Shown here: positions 54,882-62,726 of the stretch, piece after piece
Layout: the number at the start of each line of letters is the position of its first letter
Numbering within the stretch: the stretch's first letter is position 1
NCBI GenBank assembly: GCA_020439745.1
Contig: JAGQSC010000029.1
Span: forward strand, 1-64,000
DNA length: 64,000 bases
Origin: Acidobacteriota bacterium
GTDB taxonomy: Bacteria > Acidobacteriota > Holophagae > Acanthopleuribacterales > Acanthopleuribacteraceae
Direction of reading: 5' to 3'
Notes under the pieces: generated by a model
What the model saw: the letters and a program-made list of their open reading frames with translations, nothing else
The model's database searches: none
Told to the model about the DNA's origin: nothing
Position numbers and translations under genes: made by a program

Positions 54882-56229
54882 CCAAGGGGCACAGGGCCGG
54901 TTAAGGCGCTGGACGCTGGCCGGTCGGCTGCTGGCCACAGTGGTAATCATTCTGGCGATCGTTTTGGCTTTGGTCGCAATGGGTCGGTGGTTGGGCCTTC
55001 CAGACGGGTTTACGTTAGTGGCGTCGGGCGTATCGGGATTGGCGCTAGGTACTCTTGGGGTGCATTGGGCCACGGCGCCTTACTATCGCAAGTTGCAGGC
55101 CTTACGCGATGGTGCGGACAGCTTGCAAGATCGGGACTTCAGTATTCAGTTGGCGCGCGATAAAGATGCAGATCTGTCCGAATTAATCGATGCGTTTAAC
55201 CATGCAGCTCGTGCACTCAACGAAGAACGCCATGATTTGTATCAACGTGAACTCATGCTGCATACCATTGTCGAGAATGCGCCCCTGGCTCTGGTACTGA
55301 TGGGCCCCAATGGAAGGGTTCGACTGAGCAATCGGACGGCTAATCAACTCTTTGGTCTGACGCCTCAGGACGCAGGTTCCACGTTTCTTGAGATCCTTGA
55401 GCGGTGTCCCCAAGCCGTTCGAGATGCAGTGGGCAGGGGTACTGATGCGTTGGTGTCCTTTGAACGCCACGGCAGGGAAGAGACTTTTCATTTGCTCCAT
55501 CGGTCGTTTACCTTGAACACGATTCCCCACCAAATGATCTTGTTTCGACCCATGACCCAGGAACTGCACCGCGAAGAAGTCCTAGCTTGGAAAAAAATCA
55601 TCCGCATCATTGCCCATGAACTCAATAATTCGTTGGCACCTATTTCGTCGCTCATCCATTCGGCTCGGAAAGTGGCGGATCGACCCGATTCGGCGGCCCA
55701 GCTGGAACGGATCTTTCGTGCGCTTCAAGGGCGCTTGGACCACTTGCTCCAGTTTCTGGAAGGTTATGCCCGGTTTGCCCGTCTCCCGGATCCCGATCCT
55801 CACCCGATCGTCTGGCGCGATTTTCTGCAGCGGATGCAGGGCCTTTATGCATTTCAGATCGCGGGCAATGTGCCTAGCCACCTGACCTCAGTGGACGAAG
55901 CACAGTTGGAACAGCTGATCATTAACCTGATCACCAATGCGCGAGAAGCCGGATCCAAAGATGAAGACATACATGTGAGCGTGGAAGACCGAGGTGTGGA
56001 GATCGCTTTGGTGATTTCCGATCGGGGTTCGGGCATGTCCGACGAGGTGATGAAGCGCGCGACCCTACCCTTCTTCTCGACGAAAGATACTGGAAGCGGA
56101 CTGGGACTAGCCCTGTGCCGTGAGATTGCGGAACGCCACGGCGGCCGTCTGGAACTAGCTAACCGAGTTGAGGGTGGCATGGTGGTCACGGCAACGCTTC
56201 CCAAAAATATTCGTATGAATGAGATATGA
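54868..56229 (+). CDS. NtrY-like sensor histidine kinase
   Basis: I chose the GTG at 54868 (MTTANQGAQG), overlapping the regulator gene by 14 nt; an upstream ATG at 54793 would extend the N-terminus by 25 residues read from within the regulator gene. The protein of 453 aa has two N-terminal helices (LLATVVIILAIVLALVAMG; FTLVASGVSGLALGTLGV), a HAMP-like linker, a PAS domain (IVENAPLALVLMGPNGRVRLSN), the H-box IIAHELNNSLAPIS with His250, an N-box NLITNAREAG and G-boxes DRGSGMSDEV and TGSGLGLALC. HELNN is typical of NtrY-type kinases. It should phosphorylate the adjacent regulator. Confidence 0.9.
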   Translation: MTTANQGAQGRLRRWTLAGRLLATVVIILAIVLALVAMGRWLGLPDGFTLVASGVSGLALGTLGVHWATAPYYRKLQALRDGADSLQDRDFSIQLARDKDADLSELIDAFNHAARALNEERHDLYQRELMLHTIVENAPLALVLMGPNGRVRLSNRTANQLFGLTPQDAGSTFLEILERCPQAVRDAVGRGTDALVSFERHGREETFHLLHRSFTLNTIPHQMILFRPMTQELHREEVLAWKKIIRIIAHELNNSLAPISSLIHSARKVADRPDSAAQLERIFRALQGRLDHLLQFLEGYARFARLPDPDPHPIVWRDFLQRMQGLYAFQIAGNVPSHLTSVDEAQLEQLIINLITNAREAGSKDEDIHVSVEDRGVEIALVISDRGSGMSDEVMKRATLPFFSTKDTGSGLGLALCREIAERHGGRLELANRVEGGMVVTATLPKNIRMNEI

Positions 56230-56244
56230 ATGGGGAGGTGACAC

Positions 56245-56430
56245 ATGAGCAGCAAAGACAAGAAACGCATGAAAGGTGGCAAGGAAGCCATAGGGTTTGG
56301 CAGCGTGTTGGCCATGATTATGTCCTGGTCGGCCAACAAAGCCATTGGTTGGGCAATTCTGCACGGTATCTTTAGTTGGTTCTACGTGATCTATTACTTA
56401 TTCACGCATCACGACTGGAAATGGTTTTAG
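56245..56430 (+). CDS. Small membrane protein (61 aa) at the end of the two-component operon
   Basis: The ATG has GGGGAGG about 6 nt upstream and lies 15 nt after the histidine kinase stop, so it is probably the last gene of the operon. The protein has a basic N-terminus (SSKDKKRMKGGK), then a hydrophobic region with one or two helices (FGSVLAMIMSWSANKA; WAILHGIFSWFYVIYYLF) and an aromatic tail. I do not recognise a family. It could modulate the exporter or the kinase. Confidence 0.7.
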   Translation: MSSKDKKRMKGGKEAIGFGSVLAMIMSWSANKAIGWAILHGIFSWFYVIYYLFTHHDWKWF

Positions 56431-56861
56431 TGGACTGCTTCCTCCAGGACGCCAGATAACTCATTGCGGGTACAACCTGACGTTAACTCGCAGTGACAAA
56501 TTTGGCGATCTTCTAAAGGTCCGAACCACACTCAAACAAAAAATCACCTATATCTAAAATAAGCGTTTCGTCATCCCCACCGTTTGGCATGGGATCATTC
56601 GAGCCGGGATGTTTGTTCAACATCGGTAGATGAACGAGGTTGCCTTTTTGCGGAATTCCGGGGGAGTCTGCGTGGTTTGGGTTGCGGTCCCGTGGTAGCC
56701 CCGCGTCCTGCGGGACAACCACTGGCTACGACCTGCAATCCCGATGGGTTTGTCCTTGGGTTCAAAACGGGACGATTCCCCCAACCCCTCGGAAATGCAT
56801 TCACCCAGCTTTTGTTTGGAATACCCTCCCTCAACAGTACTTTTTGGCTACTGGCTACTGG
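56431..56861. other. Non-coding region with an extended hairpin and short repeat
   Basis: I see no credible gene in these 431 nt. Open frames in it lack ribosome binding sites and have low-complexity content. It contains the extended inverted repeat at 56679-56742 and, at its right edge, the 7-bp tandem repeat at 56846-56868. The combination looks like an interspersed repetitive element rather than a regulatory region (inference). Confidence 0.5.
56679..56742. repeat. Extended imperfect inverted repeat
   Basis: Nested arms are CCCGC/GCGGG around GTCCT (56700-56714), GTAGCC/GGCTAC (56695-56700 and 56724-56729) and an outer pair GGGTTGCGGTC/GACCTGCAATCCC (56679-56689 and 56730-56742). Together they could fold into a long interrupted stem in either strand. 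There is no following T tract. Confidence 0.6.
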
Positions 56862-56868
56862 CTACTGG
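56846..56868. repeat. Three 7-bp tandem repeats overlapping a stop codon
   Basis: GGCTACT is repeated three times (56846-56866) and followed by GG. The TAG stop of the zinc-ribbon gene lies at 56864-56862 inside the last copy, so the gene's end sits in the repeat. Confidence 0.85.
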
Positions 56869-57953
56869 TTGAAGTACCAGATGAGGGTGCCGACTATTGC
56901 GGCAACAGTCACGGATAAGGCGGTGATCTTGATCCAACTGTAGGGGCGTTCGCCTTGTACTTCGCCGGTTTGGCCATTCACCAGGAAGGTCCACACCTTG
57001 CGACGGTAACGATAGGCGCTGACCCAGATCGGTAAGAGGATGTGCTTGAAGGTGATGTCGTTGTATTCCGTATGCAGCCAAGTAATACGCTGGTGATCCC
57101 CGCCTATGTCGCGACATACCGATTGTCGGATATGGGCATCCATGATCTTGGTGGCTTCCTCAAACCCCTGCTCCAGGTTCACTTGGTAGACCTCGCAGCC
57201 AAAACCCGACACATAGGAGTCTTCATATTTGGTGAGCTGACCCAAGTCCCAGGGTTCCAAGGCATCCGCGTAGCGTTTTGGCAGTGAATGACTGCCCAGC
57301 ACCAATACATCATCAAAGGTGTTGTACACACGTCCCGAAACCGAGGTCCAGCGCGTGCGGCGTACCTGTCGCGTACGCGTCACCGATCGACCGTTCTCGG
57401 TGGTGGTGTAGGTTTCGGTCACGTAGTAGTCGTCACCGCGCATCCCCTTGTAATCGCTATAGGTATCGGAGTCATAGGTCCAATAGGGCGCATACATCCC
57501 TTTGAGCGCGGCGTCTTGTCGGGCCTGTTTCTTAAAGGAGTTGGGCGCAAACCAGCGCGTCTTCAGCCAGGCGCGGAATTGTTCCCGAGCACGCCGCACG
57601 TCAATGACGAAAGGCACCAGGTGAGAGGCGGGGATCAGGTTCTTGTTGGTGGCTTCCACCACGATTGGCGTATCGCAGTACGCACAGCGATCGGAGGTTT
57701 GATGGGCCGTTACCTCAAATTCAGCGGCGCACATGCCGCATTTGACTACGCGGTCCTGAACTTGATCGCTGATTCTAGCCCGCTGTGCCAGCACCTGGTG
57801 ATAGTCGTGTTCAACGACTTCGCCCTTGATCCCTTCGATGGGGTTACTAAACCCGCAATACACACAGTCCAGCGCCTCTTTGCCCGGGGCAAATGTGAGT
57901 TCGGCGCCGCATTGTTGACAGGGAAACTGATGGGGCTTTTGCGCTTCGGTCAT
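56862..57953 (-). CDS. Zinc-ribbon membrane protein (YdjG-like)
   Basis: A 363-aa protein with two N-terminal zinc ribbons: Cys12/15 with Cys30/33, and Cys72/75 with Cys90/93. A long beta-rich middle follows (YAPYWTYDSDTYSDYKGMRG, DDVLVLGSHSLP) and one C-terminal transmembrane helix (ITALSVTVAAIVGTLIWYF). Such proteins are often mislabelled as primosomal protein N'; the layout better fits Bacillus YdjG, which with YdjH recruits the SPFH protein YdjI. The ATG directly follows the stop of the SPFH gene (TAAATG), so translation is coupled. The C-terminus ends in a short tandem repeat. Confidence 0.82.
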   Translation of the reverse strand: MTEAQKPHQFPCQQCGAELTFAPGKEALDCVYCGFSNPIEGIKGEVVEHDYHQVLAQRARISDQVQDRVVKCGMCAAEFEVTAHQTSDRCAYCDTPIVVEATNKNLIPASHLVPFVIDVRRAREQFRAWLKTRWFAPNSFKKQARQDAALKGMYAPYWTYDSDTYSDYKGMRGDDYYVTETYTTTENGRSVTRTRQVRRTRWTSVSGRVYNTFDDVLVLGSHSLPKRYADALEPWDLGQLTKYEDSYVSGFGCEVYQVNLEQGFEEATKIMDAHIRQSVCRDIGGDHQRITWLHTEYNDITFKHILLPIWVSAYRYRRKVWTFLVNGQTGEVQGERPYSWIKITALSVTVAAIVGTLIWYFNQ

Positions 57954-59060
57954 TTAGGACGGAGGAAGGGGTGGCGGGGTAGATCCAAACAAGGATGCCA
58001 GGTCGGCAACTTCTGAAGCCTTGGTCCAGTTGGCCATACCCGACGTCCAAACCAGCGTTTCGCGGGTGAGTGTGCCGTTGGCGACATGCTGCGCCAAAGC
58101 GTTCATGTCGAAGGGACCGAGCTGTTGGTTGTTGACGCCGATGTGGTAGCTCTTGGCCTGTGGCAGGGGTGGAGGAGCTGCGGCCGCAGGCGCAGGGGCC
58201 GGTTGTTGTATGGCTTGTCCCATCTGGTTGGCCATGGCAAATCCCATGCCCATGCCCATGCCCTGGGCTGCGGCAGAGCCGACCGGCTGGGATGCTGCCT
58301 TTTCAATGGCTTCGGCTGTTTGAAACTGAGTGTACTTGTTCATATCGCCCAGAATGCCCATGGACGAGCGCTTGTCGAGCGCTTTTTCCACTTCCGGCGG
58401 CAGCGAGATGTTTTCGATCAACAGTGACGTGAGTTCGAGGCCATAGGCCTGGATGTCCGGTGCCATCAAATCGGTTAAACGGGTACCGAGCTCGTCGTAG
58501 TTCGAAGCCAGGTCAAGCAAGGGTACTTTTTGCTCCGCGACGGCATCAGAAAAACGCGCCACGATGATGTTGCGTAACTGGCCGATGATATCGTCGGTGG
58601 TGAAGTGTGCATTGGTGCCTACGATTTCCTGGATAAACGTTTCGGGATAACCGACGCGAACGGCGTAGGTGCCAAAGGCGCGAAGCCGGACCGGACCAAA
58701 CTCGGGGTCGCGGACCATGATGGGGTTCTTGGTGCCCCATTTCAGATCGGTGAACTGCCTGGTGCTGACAAAGTAGACCTCGGCCTTAAATGGGCTGTTG
58801 AAGCCGTGTGGCCAGGCCTGTAAGGTGGAGAGGATAGGGAGGTTCTTGGTCTCCAATTCATAGGTGCCTGGATAGAAACAGTCCGCGATCTGACCTTGGT
58901 TCACGAACACGGCATTTTGGCCTTCGCGAACGATCAGTTTCGCGCCGTTTTTGATTTCGTTACCCTGGCGTTCGAACCGATACACCAGTGTGTCTCGAGA
59001 GTCATCCAGCCACTCGATGACATCGATCAACTGGCCTTTGATCTTGTCCCACAAACCCAT
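57954..59060 (-). CDS. SPFH-domain protein with C-terminal GYF_2 domain (YdjI-like)
   Basis: A 368-aa protein. Residues ~25-245 form an SPFH domain (KNGAKLIVREGQNAVFVNQG, VRLRAFGTYAVRV, YGLELTSLLIENISLPPEVE). A Met/Gly-rich and Ala/Pro-rich linker (MGMGMGFAMANQMG, APAPAAAAPPPLP) leads to a GYF_2 domain (HIGVNNQQLGPFDMNAL, RETLVWTSGMANW). There is no transmembrane helix, as in the YdjI/virion-core-like group. AGAGGTGA precedes the ATG. It is directly coupled to the zinc-ribbon gene, which would be its membrane anchor. Confidence 0.88.
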   Translation of the reverse strand: MGLWDKIKGQLIDVIEWLDDSRDTLVYRFERQGNEIKNGAKLIVREGQNAVFVNQGQIADCFYPGTYELETKNLPILSTLQAWPHGFNSPFKAEVYFVSTRQFTDLKWGTKNPIMVRDPEFGPVRLRAFGTYAVRVGYPETFIQEIVGTNAHFTTDDIIGQLRNIIVARFSDAVAEQKVPLLDLASNYDELGTRLTDLMAPDIQAYGLELTSLLIENISLPPEVEKALDKRSSMGILGDMNKYTQFQTAEAIEKAASQPVGSAAAQGMGMGMGFAMANQMGQAIQQPAPAPAAAAPPPLPQAKSYHIGVNNQQLGPFDMNALAQHVANGTLTRETLVWTSGMANWTKASEVADLASLFGSTPPPLPPS

Positions 59061-59107
59061 GCTTCACCTCTTTTTGACGCTGTAATTCCACCTTACGCGG
59101 CGGGTAC

Positions 59108-60211
59108 CTAGGTGTCAAGACTTCCAGAAGGAGTGCCTGCGTCATCAAATACGGGTGGGATGGCGGTTTGTTCAACGAGATGGGTGGTCGGCGTGTTTAA
59201 TCCTATGCCGCGTTCCAGCGACAAGTCGTACGCCGCTTGATTGAAGGCATATTCAGCAGAAAGGGTCTTGTAGACTTGGCGTACGGCAAAAAACACGCGC
59301 CACGTCACCGCATGATCGCCATTGCTAAACAGGCGGACTCGGCATTTGGAGCTGTCATTGATCGACGTTTCGCGAGAACATGCCAGCTTCCATGCATCCT
59401 CGAAAAAGGCGACGACGTCTTCGCTGTTCAGGCCATAAGCCAGGTTAAAGTCGAGGAATTGAATCAGACCCTTTTTCGTACTGTTACTGAGCACTTCTAG
59501 GTTGCAGCTGCGTAACTTTGCGTTGGGAACATGTAGCTCGTGTCGTTGCCTAAGGTCGCGTATCACGGTCTCCGTGATCTTGATTTCCAAGATCACACCC
59601 AGAATGTTCAATTCCCTGCAGCGAATCACCGTTCCCGGTTGAAAAGCTTCGTTGTAAAGAAGGATCAAACCGTTGATGCTGTCAGGTGCCCATACGTCTT
59701 TTGTTGAGAATGTAATGATGAGCAGAAAGCCCAACGCAGACGTGGTCTGCAGCCATGACGTCATGTCCCATATGTTGATAATGGCTACTAGGCTAGTGGT
59801 ACCAATAAGAACCAGACTGAGTAGGTTGAAGATCTCGGATTGATAGCTCTCAACCCGCACCATCTCTCCGTCCACCTCTCGATCACGTCCGAACTTGTAT
59901 TGCAGCAACACGTGGATCAAGTGACTCATGAGGTAAGCCATCAAGATGGTAATAGCGGTCTTGCCGATTCGCTGCAGCAGTTCTGTTTCCACCAAGCCGA
60001 TGGTGTAAAGCAGAAACAAGAGAATCGTCAGAATACGTAAGGCCATCAGCCGTGCGCCGAATTCACGACCACCGCGGTAGCTGGGTATGGTCGCCACAAT
60101 TCGTCTTGAGAACACCAACACCAGGATGTTCAACACCAATATCACATAGTCGAAAATCGAGAATTGGGAAAAGTTTTCCAAGACGTGATCGAACATGGCC
60201 CATTCAAACAT
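59108..60211 (-). CDS. MscS-like mechanosensitive channel protein
   Basis: A 367-aa protein with about four to five transmembrane segments in the first 185 residues (FDYVILVLNILVLVFSR, LRILTILLFLLYTIGLV, IFNLLSLVLIGTTSLVAII, LQTTSALGFLLIITFSTKD), then the MscS beta domain (FQPGTVIRCRELNILGVILE, TETVIRDLRQRHELHVPNAKL) and a cytoplasmic alpha/beta domain. The pore helix is less Gly/Ala-rich than in E. coli MscS. No strong Shine-Dalgarno is seen; Met6 is an alternative start. The gene is divergent from the aminotransferase gene and 47 nt upstream of the SPFH gene, so it may belong to the same membrane-stress transcript. Confidence 0.82.
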   Translation of the reverse strand: MFEWAMFDHVLENFSQFSIFDYVILVLNILVLVFSRRIVATIPSYRGGREFGARLMALRILTILLFLLYTIGLVETELLQRIGKTAITILMAYLMSHLIHVLLQYKFGRDREVDGEMVRVESYQSEIFNLLSLVLIGTTSLVAIINIWDMTSWLQTTSALGFLLIITFSTKDVWAPDSINGLILLYNEAFQPGTVIRCRELNILGVILEIKITETVIRDLRQRHELHVPNAKLRSCNLEVLSNSTKKGLIQFLDFNLAYGLNSEDVVAFFEDAWKLACSRETSINDSSKCRVRLFSNGDHAVTWRVFFAVRQVYKTLSAEYAFNQAAYDLSLERGIGLNTPTTHLVEQTAIPPVFDDAGTPSGSLDT

Positions 60212-60273
60212 GAAAGGGAATTGATTGCGAGCGCGCTGTATTGGTGTTGGAATAGTGGTTTGGAGGTGGGCAC

Positions 60274-61137
60274 TTGGTTAACGTGATGATGAACGGTGAA
60301 TGGGTCGCACCTGAAGATGCGAAGATCTCCGTTTTTGATCATGGCTTTTTGTTTGGCGACAGCATCTATGAAGTCGTTCGAACGCGTCACGGTGCCTTGT
60401 TTGCCGCCGGCATGCACTTGAAAAGGTTACGTTATTCGGGCGACCAAATCGGATTGGAACTCCCTTGGGCTGACACATTGATGCACGACGAAATGGAGGC
60501 TATGGCCAAGTCTGTGGGTGGTGAGGCCTATGTTCGGTTGGTGATTACCAGAGGGCCCGGCCCCTTGAGTATCAACCCAGACGGATGTGTGAATCCCATG
60601 CGCATCTTATTTGGCAAACCACTTGAGGTCCCTGCAGCTCATGTCTATAAGGATGGTATTCACATTCATTTGAGTCGTATTCGCAAGAACCCCTTATCCA
60701 AGGTGAAGGGCAACATCAAAACCGGCAATTACCTGGACCACGTCATGGCCTTTCGTGAAGCCTTGGCGCATAACTGCCAAGAGGCGCTGCTGCTCAATCA
60801 CCGGAAACAGGTGGCGGAATGCACCACATCCAACATCTTTTGGGTTACACGTGGGAAGTTGCATACGCCCTCTTTACGGTCAGGCATCTTGAAAGGTGTC
60901 ACACGGCAGATCGTCTTCTACCTGGCCGAACAGCAAGGCATTGTCTGTGAGGAAGGTCTGTTTCCCTTAGAAGAACTGGTGCAGGCGGACGAGGTGTTTA
61001 TCACTTCGACCACGCGGGACGTCTTGCCGGTCAGCGTGGTGGGTGAACAAAGATACCCCGTTGGCCCCATAACGCGTCGTCTGATGGCAGACTTTGATGC
61101 CATCGGCCAAGTAGACCATCTGGACCTGAAATTCTAG
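60274..61137 (+). CDS. Class IV PLP aminotransferase (branched-chain/D-amino-acid type)
   Basis: A 287-aa protein. The TTG start is supported by GGAGG 7 nt upstream (60262-60266). Class IV motifs are visible: VFDHGFLFGDSIYEVVRT, the PLP Lys149 (GNIKTGNYLDHVMA), Glu182 (VAECTTSNIFWV), a phosphate-binding loop (SGILKGVTRQIV) and EVFITSTTRDVLPV. It could be a branched-chain amino-acid aminotransferase, D-amino-acid aminotransferase or aminodeoxychorismate lyase; context does not decide. Its TAG overlaps the stop of the convergent symporter gene within a CTAG. Confidence 0.88.
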   Translation: MVNVMMNGEWVAPEDAKISVFDHGFLFGDSIYEVVRTRHGALFAAGMHLKRLRYSGDQIGLELPWADTLMHDEMEAMAKSVGGEAYVRLVITRGPGPLSINPDGCVNPMRILFGKPLEVPAAHVYKDGIHIHLSRIRKNPLSKVKGNIKTGNYLDHVMAFREALAHNCQEALLLNHRKQVAECTTSNIFWVTRGKLHTPSLRSGILKGVTRQIVFYLAEQQGIVCEEGLFPLEELVQADEVFITSTTRDVLPVSVVGEQRYPVGPITRRLMADFDAIGQVDHLDLKF

Positions 61138-62546
61138 TCGGGGTAAGTGATTTCGCCTTCTGAATGGGCAATCGAGACTGTGCCTACCGAATCGGAGAAG
61201 ATATTGACGACGGTGCGGTACATGTCCAGAGGACGGTCAATGGCCAGCATGGTACCGACGATCACGCCCACCATTTCACCTTGGATCCCAACGGCGTCTA
61301 GAACGATAAAGATCATGACCAGGCCTGCGGACGGGACACCGGCCGCGCCAATGGACGCCAGCAAGGCGGTGATGACCACGATCATCTGCTGCTGAAAAGC
61401 CAGATCGATCCCCAATACCTGCGCGATGAACAACACCCCTGCGCATTCGTACAGTGCCGTGCCGTCCATATTGATGGTGGCACCCATGGGCAACACGAAG
61501 CTGCTGATTTTGTTGGACACACCGGCGTTGGTTTCCACGCACTCCATGGTAACGGGTAAGGTGGCCGAGCTGGAGCTGGTGGAAAAGGCAGTGGTCATGG
61601 CGCTGGCCATGTTGCGGAAGTGGTGCAGCGGATTGCGTTTGGTGAATATATAGTAGAGCGCGGGCAAAACGATGCACAGGTGAATCGTCAAGCCGATTGC
61701 AATGGTGGCAAAGTAATAACCCACCGACTGAAACAGCTCAAATGGGTTTTCTTTGGTTGGGTCAACCGTGCGGTTAAAGGCAGCTACGATCAATCCCAAG
61801 ACGCCGATGGGTGCAAGACGGATGATTTCCTCGGTCACACGCATCATGATATGGAAGAACGAGTCAATGAAGGGCAACACCTTGTCGCGGTAGTTGGCGG
61901 ATACGCGTGCCATGGCGAAGCCAAAAAAGAGCGAAAAGAAGATGATGCCCAACATATCGCCTTCAGAAGCCGCTGAAACCGGGTTTGTGGGGATCATACG
62001 AATGAATATCTCAAATACTGAGCCCGGTTGACTGAGGGCATCCACTTCGTAGCGTTCGGTAGTCGGAATGTCGACGCCTTCGCCTGGCTTGATGATGTTG
62101 GCCAGAGCGAGTCCGATCATGATGGCGAATAGGCTGGTCATCATGTAGTAGCCGAAGGTTTTCAGCCCGAGCCGGCCCAAGTTCTTGGGATCGCTGACGC
62201 CCGCCACGCCCACGATAATGGAGCTCATCACCAGCGGTACGATCACCATCTTTAGGAGACGAATGAAGATCTCGCCGATCGGGTGCATGAAGGTGGTAGG
62301 CACGGCAAAGGCGCGACCCGCCCACCAGAACAACGCACCGCAGACCATCGCCATAATGATGTGCCAGTGTAGCTTCATGCCTTTGAAATAACCCCAAATA
62401 ATGGGTGCAAATAACGCTGTAAACACAAGGGCGTGGAGAAGATAAACGGCTTGAAACCCGTGGTTTTGGATCCCCAGTGCAAAACAAACCATGACAAAAA
62501 CAATTGCGATGGCACTGCCCGACCGTTTGAGCACTGGGACCCCCAT
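61134..62546 (-). CDS. Dicarboxylate/amino acid:cation symporter (DAACS family)
   Basis: A 470-aa protein from the ATG at 62546. A longer open frame reaches 62630, but a strong sigma-70 promoter with its -10 at 62577-62572 would put the transcript start downstream of that, so the shorter start is preferred. About eight helices are visible with family motifs SSSSATLPVTMEC (HP1), MGATINMDGTALYE (TM7, the NMDGT motif) and AAGVPSAGLVMI (HP2), followed by DRPLDMYRTVVNIFSD. These match the GltP/DctA group, which takes up glutamate, aspartate or C4-dicarboxylates with Na+ or H+. The stop overlaps that of the aminotransferase gene. Confidence 0.9.
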   Translation of the reverse strand: MGVPVLKRSGSAIAIVFVMVCFALGIQNHGFQAVYLLHALVFTALFAPIIWGYFKGMKLHWHIIMAMVCGALFWWAGRAFAVPTTFMHPIGEIFIRLLKMVIVPLVMSSIIVGVAGVSDPKNLGRLGLKTFGYYMMTSLFAIMIGLALANIIKPGEGVDIPTTERYEVDALSQPGSVFEIFIRMIPTNPVSAASEGDMLGIIFFSLFFGFAMARVSANYRDKVLPFIDSFFHIMMRVTEEIIRLAPIGVLGLIVAAFNRTVDPTKENPFELFQSVGYYFATIAIGLTIHLCIVLPALYYIFTKRNPLHHFRNMASAMTTAFSTSSSSATLPVTMECVETNAGVSNKISSFVLPMGATINMDGTALYECAGVLFIAQVLGIDLAFQQQMIVVITALLASIGAAGVPSAGLVMIFIVLDAVGIQGEMVGVIVGTMLAIDRPLDMYRTVVNIFSDSVGTVSIAHSEGEITYPD

Positions 62547-62571
62547 GACGACACTTGGATTCTTTTGCCCG

Positions 62572-62600
62572 ATCATAGGGAGCGCCCAGGACACTGTCAA
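62572..62600 (-). promoter_or_regulatory. Sigma-70 promoter of the symporter gene
   Basis: On the minus strand TTGACA (62600-62595) and TATGAT (62577-62572) are separated by exactly 17 nt. Transcription should start about 7 nt further on, leaving a leader of roughly 20 nt before the ATG at 62546. Confidence 0.8.
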
Positions 62601-62661
62601 GCGCGTGAACCTGTTGCGCAAAAGACACACCCATGAGTCAGCTAATCGGCGCGGATCGTTG

Positions 62662-62667
62662 TATAAT
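62662..62667 (+). promoter_or_regulatory. Probable -10 box of glmS
   Basis: A perfect TATAAT lies 60 nt before the glmS ATG. The -35 region (about 62639-62645) matches the consensus poorly. It is back-to-back with the symporter promoter. Confidence 0.55.
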
Positions 62668-62726
62668 CACGATATTTGGTCATGGCATATGGATTGCTCT
62701 AGAGGCAGCGCGGAGGGTTTTGAACT

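Noticed and set aside
56590-56850. Possible small genes in the gap after the 61-aa protein
   Set aside because: Frames on both strands are open by chance, overlap one another, lack ribosome binding sites and coincide with inverted and tandem repeats.
56862-57953. Primosomal protein N' (PriA)
   Set aside because: There is no helicase domain or Walker motif; only the zinc ribbons resemble PriA, and the C-terminal helix and SPFH neighbour point to a YdjG-like protein.
62668-62726. glmS ribozyme/riboswitch upstream of glmS
   Set aside because: The space between the -10 box and the ATG is only about 60 nt, too short for the ribozyme, and no core motif is visible.
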